Shown here: positions 41,889 to 50,060 of the stretch, piece by piece | Layout of the letters: every line of letters starts with the position of its first letter | Numbering within the stretch: the first letter of the stretch is position 1 | DNA from: Hyphomicrobiales bacterium | GTDB lineage: Bacteria > Pseudomonadota > Alphaproteobacteria > Rhizobiales > Rhizobiaceae | Length of the DNA stretch: 64,000 bases | Assembly: GCA_900472575.1 (NCBI GenBank) | Contig: UCIV01000021.1 | Location: forward strand, 96,686 to 160,685 | Direction: 5' to 3' | The notes under the pieces: generated by a model | What the model saw: the letters and a program-made list of their open reading frames with translations, nothing else | Databases searched by the model: none | Told to the model about the DNA's origin: nothing | Translations under genes and position numbers: made by a program

Positions 41889-43925
41889 ATGATACAAGCG
41901 ATGTCTAGGGCGCGGCGGATGGCCATGACGTTTGCCGATCGCCTGCTGGCCCATGATCCCGCCTTGTCGCGGGTGAAGATGGGAGCGCGTGTGACGCTCA
42001 CCATCCTCGCCTCGATCCTCGTCCTGATCGCCATTCATCTGGCGGTAACGCCGCTGCCGTCGATTTCCTATGCGCTGGCAATCGTGCTGTCGATCGAAGG
42101 CGGCGTCGCCGTGAAGGACAAGAGGCCCGGCGACCAGCTGACGACGCGCCTGATGGGCTGCACGGCAAGCCTTTTCTGCATCACGCTTGCGGCAGCGCTC
42201 GAACCTTACCGGCTTGTCGCCGACCTGACCTTCCTATGTGTCATCCTTGCGGCGAGCATTGCACGCGTATTCGGCCAGCGCGGTTTTGCCGTCGGCATGT
42301 TCGCGTTCATTTCCTATTTCATCGGCGCCTATTTGCGACCGACATTTTCGGAACTGCCGCTGGCGGCTTTGGGGCCGCTTTTTGCCGTCGCCTTCGGGCA
42401 CCTGATCCGCAAATACCTGCTGGTTGACGACTGGCGTCGCGATCTGAGCAAAACTTTTCGGGCGATAGAGCATCGTGTGTCGGATATTCTGCTGCGACTT
42501 GCCGGGCTTGCCGCAAGCGGAACGCTGACGGAGAAAGATCGCCTCGAACTGCGCCAGATGGAAGAGCAGCTGAAGGACGTGGTGCTGATGGCGGAAGGCC
42601 TTCTCCCGCGCAGTGCTGACGGTTCCATGCCCAGTGACAGCAGTCCCGTCATGGCCGTTTCGATCGCCATCTTCGATCTTCACCTTGCCGCTGAAAGCGT
42701 CATCGTGCAATCGCTTGTGGCCTTGCCGCCTGCCGCTCTTGTGAATGCCGTGCTCCATGATGATGCGGTCGCGGCAAAGCGGATTGCGGAAGACCCTTCT
42801 ATTGCGGCCGGTGAAGAGCGGAAGAGGCAGAGCGTCCACGCGCTGTTATGGCTACAGCGGGCTTCCTCCGCCCTGCGTGAGGCCGCCACCGACCGGGCTT
42901 TCCAGCAATTGATGGCCTTTGGTGATGTGCCGCGGGCAGGGCCGCCGGTGAAACCGGATTTCTCCTGGAAGAACCCGCTTGTGCGTGCGGCTGTCCAGAT
43001 CACTATCGCCTCCGGCATCGCCATGGTCTTCGGGCTGCTTCTCTCCCGTGACCGCTGGTTCTGGGCCGTGCTGACGGCATTTCTCGTGTTCAACAACACC
43101 CGCTCGCGTGGCGATGCGGCATTGCGGGCGATCCAGCGATCGGTCGGTACGCTGCTCGGCGTTGCCATCGGCCTTGCCTTAGCGACGCTGCTTTCCGGTC
43201 ATACGACAACGACTGTCGGCCTTGCGGCCGTCTGTGTCTTTCTGGCCTTCTATTACCTGCAGGTCTCCTACGCGCTCCTCAGTTTCTTCGTCACCATCGT
43301 TCTCTGCCTCGTCTATGGCCTGATCGGCCAGCTCACATACGAGGTCCTGTTGCTGCGGCTGGAGGAAACGGTGATCGGCTCAATCGCCGGCATGTTCGTC
43401 GCCTTCGTCATCTTTCCATCCTCCACCCGCTCGACCGTCGAACTGGCGGTTGCCCGATGGTACGACGCGCTCGGACAGTTGCTGGAGGCGGTGGACAACG
43501 GGGAAAGCCGCTACCGGCTGATCGAATTGTCGAACCGCCTCGATGAGACTTACCGAGACCTGACCGTTGCTGCGCGTCCGCTGGGCAGTGCATGGTCGCT
43601 GGTCACCCGGCCGGGGCCGATCCGCCAGACATTGGCGATTTTCCTCGCCACCTCCTATTGGGCCCGGATCCTGGCGCGGGATTTTGCAAATGCTGGAAAC
43701 GGCAACGACCCGGAAATGCACCGAGCGATTGATAATGCAAGGCAGGCGCTGGAGAAGGCCACAGCCAGGAAGGCTGACTGTTTTTCCATCAAGACGCCGC
43801 GCCATGCTGCTGCAAGCGGCAATTTGCCGGCACCGGGGCAGGGCGCCGCACATGGGGCGGATATGGTCGCCAATCTGCTCAATCGCCTTTATCCGCCGGC
43901 AGCAGATGAGCAAAAGAGCCAATAA
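41889..43925 (+). CDS. FUSC-family membrane transporter
   Basis: A 678-residue inner-membrane protein of the fusaric acid resistance/aromatic acid exporter (FUSC, AaeB) superfamily. Two hydrophobic blocks are visible: residues about 35-165 (ARVTLTILASILVLIAIHLA, LRPTFSELPLAALGPLFAVA) and about 365-520 (QITIASGIAMVFGLLLSRDR, FWAVLTAFLVFNNTRSRGDA), separated by a soluble helical region, followed by a cytoplasmic C terminus. Such proteins export aromatic acids and drugs, often with a membrane-fusion partner, which is absent here. The start codon is uncertain; ATG 41889, 41901 and 41919 are in frame. Confidence 0.85.
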   Translation: MIQAMSRARRMAMTFADRLLAHDPALSRVKMGARVTLTILASILVLIAIHLAVTPLPSISYALAIVLSIEGGVAVKDKRPGDQLTTRLMGCTASLFCITLAAALEPYRLVADLTFLCVILAASIARVFGQRGFAVGMFAFISYFIGAYLRPTFSELPLAALGPLFAVAFGHLIRKYLLVDDWRRDLSKTFRAIEHRVSDILLRLAGLAASGTLTEKDRLELRQMEEQLKDVVLMAEGLLPRSADGSMPSDSSPVMAVSIAIFDLHLAAESVIVQSLVALPPAALVNAVLHDDAVAAKRIAEDPSIAAGEERKRQSVHALLWLQRASSALREAATDRAFQQLMAFGDVPRAGPPVKPDFSWKNPLVRAAVQITIASGIAMVFGLLLSRDRWFWAVLTAFLVFNNTRSRGDAALRAIQRSVGTLLGVAIGLALATLLSGHTTTTVGLAAVCVFLAFYYLQVSYALLSFFVTIVLCLVYGLIGQLTYEVLLLRLEETVIGSIAGMFVAFVIFPSSTRSTVELAVARWYDALGQLLEAVDNGESRYRLIELSNRLDETYRDLTVAARPLGSAWSLVTRPGPIRQTLAIFLATSYWARILARDFANAGNGNDPEMHRAIDNARQALEKATARKADCFSIKTPRHAAASGNLPAPGQGAAHGADMVANLLNRLYPPAADEQKSQ

Positions 43926-43987
43926 CCGGCTTGCCGTTGTTGGCCGACGGGTCTATTGCCCGGCTCCAAGAACAAGCGGAAACGAAT

Positions 43988-44827
43988 ATGTCGGGCACCA
44001 ATAGCGAACGTGAACTCATTGCCGAAGGACCGGCGATCATTCTGGTCGAGCCGCAACTCGGCGAAAATATCGGCATGGTCGCCCGCGCCATGGCCAATTT
44101 CGGCCTCGTCGAACTCCGCCTCGTCAACCCGCGTGATGGCTGGCCGAATGAAAAGGCGCGCTCTGCCGCCTCCAAGGCCGATCACGTCATCGACGGCACC
44201 AAGGTCTATGACACGCTGGAAGAGGCGATCAGCGACCTCAACTTCGTCTATGCCACGACGGCCCGCGAGCGTTACGGCTTCAAGCCCGTCCGCTCGCCGG
44301 TCTTTGCTGCCGCCAACCTGCGGGAAAAATTCAAGGCGGGCGAAAAGACCGGAATCCTCTTCGGCCGTGAGCGCTGGGGCCTTAACAATGAAGAAGTGGC
44401 GCTTGCCGACGAGATCGTCACCTTCCCGGTAAACCCCGCCTTCGCGTCGCTCAATATTGCCCAGGCCGTGCTTCTCATGTCCTATGACTGGATGAAGTCG
44501 GGCATGGACGACCTTGAAGAGACACGCTTCCAGCCGATCGAACAGAACCCTTCGACGAAGGAGCAGGTGCTCGGTATGTTCGAGCATATCGAAGAGGCGC
44601 TGGATGCCCGCGGTTATTTCCATCCGCCTGAAAAAAAGCCCAAAATGATCGACAACCTTCGGGCTGTCCTGTCGCGTCGGGCCTTTTCCGAGCAGGAGAT
44701 CAGCGTGTTTCGCGGGGTGATCAATTCGCTTGATCGCTTCCCGCGGCAGTGGCCGAAAAAGACGGTGCCGAGACAGAAGAAGGCCTCCGAGGCAGGGGAG
44801 ACAGAGGGGAATGACAGCGGCGAATGA
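43988..44827 (+). CDS. trmJ: tRNA/rRNA 2'-O-methyltransferase (TrmJ-like, SpoU family)
   Basis: SPOUT-class RNA methyltransferase, probably modifying the ribose of C/U32 in tRNA. 279 residues. Signatures: [20 protein letters not shown] (residues 16-35), [20 protein letters not shown] (the trefoil-knot SAM site, about 121-140) and [22 protein letters not shown]-terminal extension is Lys/Glu-rich. ATG 43988 fits the family; the frame is open to 43931. It overlaps murI by 17 bp. Confidence 0.88.
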   Translation: MSGTNSERELIAEGPAIILVEPQLGENIGMVARAMANFGLVELRLVNPRDGWPNEKARSAASKADHVIDGTKVYDTLEEAISDLNFVYATTARERYGFKPVRSPVFAAANLREKFKAGEKTGILFGRERWGLNNEEVALADEIVTFPVNPAFASLNIAQAVLLMSYDWMKSGMDDLEETRFQPIEQNPSTKEQVLGMFEHIEEALDARGYFHPPEKKPKMIDNLRAVLSRRAFSEQEISVFRGVINSLDRFPRQWPKKTVPRQKKASEAGETEGNDSGE

Positions 44828-45611
44828 GCTGAAGCCCATACTGGTGTTCGATTCGGGCATCGGTGGGCTGACGGTGCTGCGTGAAGCGCGCGTGCTGATG
44901 CCAGAACGCGGCTTCGTTTACGTTGCCGACGATGCGGCCTTTCCCTATGGCAGTTGGGAGGAGGGCGCTTTGCAGGAGCGTATCCTCTCCCTGTTCGAAA
45001 GGTTGTTAGAAGATCATCAGCCGGAAATCTGCGTCATCGCCTGCAACACCGCTTTCACCCTTGCCGGTGCCGCGCTGCGCGAAAAATTTCCGCATATGAC
45101 CTTTGTCGGCACCGTGCCGGCAATCAAACCTGCGGCCGAACGCACCCGCTCCGGCCTCGTTTCGGTTCTGGCAACACCCGGTACCGTCAAGCGCGCCTAT
45201 ACGCGTGATCTGATCCAGTCTTTCGCCACCCAGTGTCATGTCCGCCTCGTCGGATCCGAAAACCTCGCCCGCATGGCGGAAAGCTATATCCGCGGCGAAG
45301 CGATTTCCGATGATGAGGTGCTCGCCGAGATCGCCCCATGTTTCGTCGAGAAGGATGGCGAAAAGACCGATATCGTCGTGCTTGCCTGCACGCATTACCC
45401 CTTCATGGCCAATCTCTTCCGCCGTCTCGCGCCTTGGCCGGTCGACTGGCTCGACCCAGCTGAAGCAATAGCAAGGCAGGCACGACGCAAAGCGCCGCTC
45501 ATCGAAGGCGCTGAACATCCCGAAGGTTTCGACTTTGCCGTCTTCACCTCAGGTAATCCGGATTTTGCCACCCGCCGTCTGATGCAGGGGTTTGGCCTGC
45601 GCACCGGCTGA
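44811..45611 (+). CDS. murI: glutamate racemase
   Basis: Cofactor-independent racemase making D-glutamate for peptidoglycan. 266 residues. The active-site regions are present: [14 protein letters not shown] (residues 13-26), [12 protein letters not shown] (first catalytic Cys, about residue 77) and [10 protein letters not shown] (second catalytic Cys, about 196). ATG 44811 overlaps the trmJ-like gene and has AGAGGGGA just upstream, indicating coupled translation. Confidence 0.95.
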   Translation: MTAANELKPILVFDSGIGGLTVLREARVLMPERGFVYVADDAAFPYGSWEEGALQERILSLFERLLEDHQPEICVIACNTAFTLAGAALREKFPHMTFVGTVPAIKPAAERTRSGLVSVLATPGTVKRAYTRDLIQSFATQCHVRLVGSENLARMAESYIRGEAISDDEVLAEIAPCFVEKDGEKTDIVVLACTHYPFMANLFRRLAPWPVDWLDPAEAIARQARRKAPLIEGAEHPEGFDFAVFTSGNPDFATRRLMQGFGLRTG

Positions 45612-45748
45612 GGCATGGCCTGATCGCCGACTGTTGCCCTCGTGCAACAAAAATACCTTTGAGTGCAATTTTCGATTGTGGGTGCTTGCGCGTTTGAAAA
45701 GACCGTGCAATGTTCCAGCATCCGCAACTCAAGCAAGGGAGAGCATCG

Positions 45749-45850
45749 ATGAATACATTTTCTGCTTACATGCGCCTCTCTGGCGGATTGGTCCGAACCA
45801 TGCGGGTGAATTACCCGCGCAATCTGCTCGGACTGGCTTTCCGCGGCTGA
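45749..45850 (+). CDS. possible 33-residue small protein
   Basis: A 33-residue ORF (MNTFSAYMRLSGGLVRTMRV then NYPRNLLGLAFRG), Arg-rich and amphipathic. GGGAGA lies 6-7 nt before the ATG. No family is recognised. It lies in the gap between murI and the DUF1127-like gene and could encode a small regulator or be a chance ORF. Confidence 0.35.
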   Translation: MNTFSAYMRLSGGLVRTMRVNYPRNLLGLAFRG

Positions 45851-46010
45851 TAACGCCCGGAATCCGCCTATTGGCATCTTTCTCGATCTAAACTCGATTT
45901 GACGTGACCGGTCTATCCGTCTGACGGCTATTGCCGTTAGCACTTCCGCGCGCGTCTTTCCAAAACCACGAAAGGACCCGCTCGCATGCGCGAGGCGGGG
46001 CGGAAAAGCT

Positions 46011-46262
46011 ATGCGTGAAATGCACGTAATGGTTGCCGATGTTCTGTCGGCAGAAATGGACGCTCTTCACCGGCGCCACGGTCCCTGGCGTCTGATAAAG
46101 GCACTTGTCGCGACCCTCGTCAGGCGCTCTTCGCCGTTTTCGGCAAACCGCTCGTCCGATCTCGACAATCACATGCTTCGGGATATCGGTCTGCCCGAGA
46201 ACGTTCCGGAGGTCGATTTCGTCCTGCAGTCCCGGTTCGTCGACTGGAGGAACTACCTGTGA
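46011..46262 (+). CDS. DUF1127-like small protein with longer N terminus
   Basis: An 83-residue protein. The C-terminal half carries a DUF1127/YjiS-type signature (SDLDNHMLRDIGLPENVPEV, about residues 49-68), while the N-terminal 45 residues form helices rich in Arg/His (LHRRHGPWRLIKALVATLVR). Three ATGs (codons 1, 4 and 7) could serve as start. Its stop overlaps the GTG start of the next gene (GTGA), so it is translated together with the GNAT acetyltransferase. Confidence 0.75.
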   Translation: MREMHVMVADVLSAEMDALHRRHGPWRLIKALVATLVRRSSPFSANRSSDLDNHMLRDIGLPENVPEVDFVLQSRFVDWRNYL

Positions 46263-46714
46263 GCGACGGTCTGACATGCCGTCAGCCGGCGCTGAGAGAC
46301 ATGGAGGCCGCGTCGAATGTGTTTCGAACCGCATTCGACGCGCAGCTTCCATGGCTTGCGGGCCTTCACAAGCCGGAAGAGGACCGGGGCTTCTGGTCGG
46401 GATACCTGTTCTCGAATTGCGCCATCTGGGGTGCTGAGCGACAGGGAAATCTGATCGGCGTTATCGCTTTTCACCAGGGTTGGGTCGATCAGCTCTATAT
46501 CCTGCCGCATATGCAGGGGCGTGGCATTGGTTCGCGTCTTCTCGATATAGCCAAGGCCAATCATGTTCGCCTTAATCTCTGGACCTTTCAGAAAAATGCC
46601 GGTGCCCGGTTTTTTTATGAAAGTCAGGGATTTGAGGTCGTCCGCGAAACGGATGGCGCGGACAATGAAGAACAAGAGCCTGACATCCTTTACAGCTGGC
46701 GCCGCTGCGCCTGA
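46259..46714 (+). CDS. GNAT family N-acetyltransferase
   Basis: A 151-residue acetyltransferase beginning with GTG 46259, which overlaps the upstream stop; GGAGG lies about 8 nt before it. Motifs: LRDMEAASNVFRTAF, WVDQLYILPHMQGRGIGSRL (acetyl-CoA loop QGRGIGS, about residues 75-94) and FYESQGFEVVRETDGADNEE. Substrate unknown. The coupling with a DUF1127-like protein is suggestive, but not a known module to me. Confidence 0.88.
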   Translation: MSDGLTCRQPALRDMEAASNVFRTAFDAQLPWLAGLHKPEEDRGFWSGYLFSNCAIWGAERQGNLIGVIAFHQGWVDQLYILPHMQGRGIGSRLLDIAKANHVRLNLWTFQKNAGARFFYESQGFEVVRETDGADNEEQEPDILYSWRRCA

Positions 46715-46778
46715 AGCACACACTTGTCATGCGGATCTTTCCGTGACTTGATCTCGCTATCTACCTGAGGAAAATTCC

Positions 46779-47417
46779 ATGTCGCTCGAACACTGGCTTG
46801 CATTCGTTGCCGCATCCGCCGTGCTGCTGGCAATTCCGGGACCGACTATCCTTCTCGTCATTTCCTATGCTCTGAGCCATGGCCGCAAGGTGGCAAGCGC
46901 GACCGTGGCTGGCGTGGCGCTCGGCGATTTCACCGCCATGACCGCCTCCATGCTTGGCCTCGGTGCGCTTTTGGCAACATCCGCCATGCTGTTCACCGTG
47001 TTGAAATGGGTCGGTGCCGCCTATCTCATCTATCTGGGCATCAAGCTGTGGCGCGTCCCGGTATCCGCACAGGCGCAGGCTGTCGAAGAGGCAGATGCGC
47101 CGGCCGTTCGCCCGTTCCGGGTCTTCCTCCACACCTATGCCGTGACGGCGCTCAACCCGAAAAGCATCGTATTTTTCGTCGCCTTCCTGCCGCAGTTCCT
47201 CGATCTGACCCGGCCGCTCTTCTTCCAGATGGCGGTGTTTGAAGTGACCTTCCTTGTTCTGGCAACCATCAATGCCGCGCTTTACGGGCTTCTTGCCTCG
47301 ATGGCGCGCAACACGATCCGCAAGCCCAAAGTTCAGCGTATCGTCAATCGCACCGGCGGTTCGCTGATGATCGGTGCCGGGTTGCTTTCGCTCGGCTTCA
47401 AACGCGTTGCCGCCTGA
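46779..47417 (+). CDS. LysE/RhtB family exporter
   Basis: A 212-residue inner-membrane protein of the LysE amino-acid exporter family with about six spans. The hallmark IPGPTILLVISYALSHGRK is at residues 19-37, with ASATVAGVALGDFTAMTASM next and AVTALNPKSIVFFVAFLPQF (conserved NPK, about 121-140). Exports amino acids or homoserine lactones in other species; substrate here unknown. GAGGA lies 7-8 nt before the ATG. Confidence 0.92.
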   Translation: MSLEHWLAFVAASAVLLAIPGPTILLVISYALSHGRKVASATVAGVALGDFTAMTASMLGLGALLATSAMLFTVLKWVGAAYLIYLGIKLWRVPVSAQAQAVEEADAPAVRPFRVFLHTYAVTALNPKSIVFFVAFLPQFLDLTRPLFFQMAVFEVTFLVLATINAALYGLLASMARNTIRKPKVQRIVNRTGGSLMIGAGLLSLGFKRVAA

Positions 47418-47568
47418 TCGCAAATGTCTGATCTCAATGCCTGTTGATTTTTCTCTCTTTCCCGAAGAAACGAATCTCGATCTCTGTTAAGGGGAGGGGT
47501 CGGCGCTCTGTGTCACTGCAGGAAGACTGCCGGCAAAACACAAATTTACGGCATACGAGGGCAGCATA

Positions 47569-49092
47569 GTGCAAGTCGGCATCGATATGGGAACTGTGAC
47601 CGGCGGAGCGCCGGCCAAGCTCGATATCGAGGAGCTTCTGGCGACGCGTCTGCTTGTTCAGGGCAATTCCGGTTCCGGAAAGTCGCATCTTCTGCGCCGC
47701 CTGCTGGAGCAGTCCGCGCCTTGGGTACAGCAGGTCGTCATCGATCCGGAAGGCGATTTCGTCACCCTGTCGGATAAATACGGCCATGTGGTCGTCGATG
47801 GCGAACGCACCGAAGCCGAGCTTGCCGGTATCGCTAACCGCATTCGCAAGAACCGCGTCTCCTGCGTGCTGACGCTCGAAGGGCTGGATCTCGAAGAACA
47901 GATGCGCGCCGCGGCCGCCTTCTTGAATGGCATGTTCGATGCCGATCGTGATTACTGGTACCCGGTTCTCGTTGTCGTTGACGAAGCGCAGATGTTTGCG
48001 CCTTCAGTCGGTGGCGATGTCTCAGAAGATGCCCGAAAAATGTCGCTCGGCGCTATGACCAATCTGATGTGCCGTGGCCGTAAGCGTGGTCTCGCCGGCG
48101 TCATCGCCACCCAGCGCTTGGCAAAGCTTGCCAAGAACGTTGCGGCCGAAGCCTCAAACTTCCTGATGGGCCGTACCTTCCTCGATATCGACATGGCGCG
48201 AGCGGCCGACCTGCTCGGTATGGATCGCCGCCAGGCGGAAATGTTCCGCGACCTGAAGCGCGGCAATTTCGTTGCTCTCGGCCCGGCTCTGTCGCGCCGC
48301 CCGCTGCCGATCGTCATCGGCAATGTCGAAACCTCGGCGCGCTCCTCCAGCCCCAAGCTGATGCCGCTGCCGGATGCGCCGCAGGATGTCGAAGACTTGA
48401 TCTTCACGCCGGATCCGGAAGAATTCGCCCGGCCGATCACCGCAGTTCGCCGCCCGACACCGACGCCACGCCCGACCACCGATATTCTGGCTGAACTCTC
48501 CCGTTCGACGCCGGCAGCGGTTCAGCCAGCGGCCAACGAATCCCGTGTGGCCATGCCGGAATTGACTGAAGAAGAGCGCGAGGAGCGGCTGATGGCGGTG
48601 ATGTCGGAAATTCTCGACGATCCGCAATCGGCTTATCGGACCGACAGCGTCCTCTATCAGGATTTTCTCGTGCGCGCCCGCATGCGCCGTCTGCCCGGCC
48701 CGCCGATCTCGCTCAGCGATTTCCGCCGCCGCACCGCGATCGCCCGTTCCGGCGTCGATGCGACCATGGCGGCGAGCGAGGCCTGGGCGACCGTGCTTTC
48801 GCTGTCGAATGGTGTCTCCGATGACCTTCAGGGCGTGTTCCTGATGATGGCCAAGGCGGCACTCGGTTCCGAGCCTTGCCCGTCTGATGCCCGCATCGCC
48901 CGCGCTTACGGCACCCATTCCGCGCGCCGCGCGAGGCGCCTTCTCGGTTATTTCGAGGAGCAGGGGTTGATCGTCGTCCACGCGGATTTCGCCGGCAAGC
49001 GCATCGTCGCGTTCCCGGACCTGCAGGCTGAAACCGCACCCGGTGCGGCCGAGGCACCCGATGAGGGCGATCTCAAGATCGCTGCGGAATAA
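47569..49092 (+). CDS. HerA/DUF87-like ATPase with C-terminal winged-helix-like region
   Basis: A 507-residue P-loop ATPase. GTG 47569 is preceded by GAGGG about 6 nt away. Domains: an N-terminal RecA-like motor with VQGNSGSGKSHLLRRLLEQS (Walker A, about residues 32-51), LVVVDEAQMFAPSV (Walker B, about 133-146) and RKRGLAGVIATQRLAKLAKN (sensor-1-like Gln); a proline-rich linker (about 280-320); and a C-terminal region with ARIARAYGTHSARRARRLLG that reads like a winged helix (about 443-462). HerA-like ATPases act in DNA end processing or as DNA pumps, normally with the nuclease NurA; no such partner is next door. Confidence 0.8.
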   Translation: MQVGIDMGTVTGGAPAKLDIEELLATRLLVQGNSGSGKSHLLRRLLEQSAPWVQQVVIDPEGDFVTLSDKYGHVVVDGERTEAELAGIANRIRKNRVSCVLTLEGLDLEEQMRAAAAFLNGMFDADRDYWYPVLVVVDEAQMFAPSVGGDVSEDARKMSLGAMTNLMCRGRKRGLAGVIATQRLAKLAKNVAAEASNFLMGRTFLDIDMARAADLLGMDRRQAEMFRDLKRGNFVALGPALSRRPLPIVIGNVETSARSSSPKLMPLPDAPQDVEDLIFTPDPEEFARPITAVRRPTPTPRPTTDILAELSRSTPAAVQPAANESRVAMPELTEEEREERLMAVMSEILDDPQSAYRTDSVLYQDFLVRARMRRLPGPPISLSDFRRRTAIARSGVDATMAASEAWATVLSLSNGVSDDLQGVFLMMAKAALGSEPCPSDARIARAYGTHSARRARRLLGYFEEQGLIVVHADFAGKRIVAFPDLQAETAPGAAEAPDEGDLKIAAE

Positions 49093-49152
49093 AGGGCTTA
49101 AAGCCATTCCGCTGTTGACAATTCCATGACAGCCCCCTAAAGAGCGGCCCAG

Positions 49153-49178
49153 CACCGGGTGGCAACGCCCGGTGTTTT
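49153..49178 (+). terminator. Rho-independent terminator after the HerA-like gene
   Basis: CACCGGG (49153-49159), 8-nt loop, CCCGGTG (49168-49174), TTTT. It lies 60 bp after the stop and upstream of rpsD. Confidence 0.85.
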
Positions 49179-49271
49179 ATTGACATGTCCCGTGGCACTC
49201 TCCGATCGCTTTCGTGAGAAGCCTGTCAGAACTTCCAAAACGAGGTTCAGAGGAGGGCGTGTTTCCTTCAT

Positions 49272-49291
49272 CCGGTTTGGCAACAAACCGG
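49272..49291 (+). promoter_or_regulatory. hairpin in the rpsD leader
   Basis: CCGGTTT (49272-49278), 6-nt loop, AAACCGG (49285-49291) sits 14 bp before the ribosome binding site AAAGGAAA of rpsD. Ribosomal protein S4 represses its own synthesis through leader structures in several bacteria, so this may be such a site; no known S4 leader family is matched by eye. Confidence 0.35.
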
Positions 49292-49315
49292 TGCAACCGT
49301 TCGAAAGGAAATGCG

Positions 49316-49933
49316 ATGAGCAAGCGCGAATCGTCCAAGTACAAAATTGACCGCCGTATGGGCGAAAACATCTGGGGCCGTCCGAAGTCCCCGGTTAACC
49401 GCCGCGAATACGGCCCGGGCCAGCACGGCCAGCGCCGCAAGGGCAAGCTCTCCGACTTCGGTGTACAGCTCCGCGCCAAGCAGAAGCTGAAGGGCTACTA
49501 CGGTGATATCCGCGAGAAGCAGTTCCGCGCGATCTACGAAGAAGCTAACCGCCGCAAGGGCGACACCGGTGAAAACCTGATCGGTCTCTTGGAATCGCGT
49601 CTGGACGCCATCGTCTACCGCGCCAAGTTCGTTCCGACCGTCTTCGCTGCCCGTCAGTTCGTCAACCACGGCCACGTTACGGTCAACGGCGTTCGCGTCA
49701 ACATCGGTTCCTACCGTTGCAAGGCCGGCGACGTCATCGAAGTCCGTCAGAAGTCCAAGCAGCTCGTCACGGTTCTCGAAGCCGTTTCGCTCGCTGAACG
49801 CGACGTTCCGGATTACCTCGAAGTCGACCACAACAAGATGGTTGCCACCTACGCCCGCGTACCGGCTCTCTCGGATGTACCGTACCCGGTCATCATGGAA
49901 CCGTCGCTGGTCGTCGAATTCTACTCGCGTTAA
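49316..49933 (+). CDS. rpsD: 30S ribosomal protein S4
   Basis: Primary rRNA-binding protein of the 30S body. 205 residues. The N-terminal [40 protein letters not shown] (about residues 29-48) and the S4 RNA-binding domain [38 protein letters not shown] (about 115-135) are characteristic. AAAGGAAA precedes ATG 49316. As in other alphaproteobacteria it stands apart from the alpha operon. A bidirectional terminator follows. Confidence 0.98.
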   Translation: MSKRESSKYKIDRRMGENIWGRPKSPVNRREYGPGQHGQRRKGKLSDFGVQLRAKQKLKGYYGDIREKQFRAIYEEANRRKGDTGENLIGLLESRLDAIVYRAKFVPTVFAARQFVNHGHVTVNGVRVNIGSYRCKAGDVIEVRQKSKQLVTVLEAVSLAERDVPDYLEVDHNKMVATYARVPALSDVPYPVIMEPSLVVEFYSR

Positions 49934-49951
49934 TCGCGACGAAAATTTGCG

Positions 49952-49978
49952 AAAATGGCCCCTTTCGGGGCCATTTTT
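49952..49978 (+). terminator. Rho-independent terminator of rpsD
   Basis: AAAATGGCCCC (49952-49962), TTTC loop, GGGGCCATTTTT (49967-49978), 19 bp after the stop. Confidence 0.93.
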
Positions 49979-50008
49979 GTATCTGCCGACTGCCACAATG
50001 CGGATACG

Positions 50009-50040
50009 AAAAAAGCCGCTCCTTTCGGGGCGGCTTTTTT
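50009..50040. terminator. bidirectional terminator between rpsD and sthA
   Basis: AAAAAAGCCGCTCC (50009-50022), TTTC loop, GGGGCGGCTTTTTT (50027-50040): A-run and T-run on the two sides, so it can end both rpsD and the minus-strand sthA (stop at 50061). Confidence 0.93.
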
Positions 50041-50060
50041 CGTTGATCAGTAAATATTGG

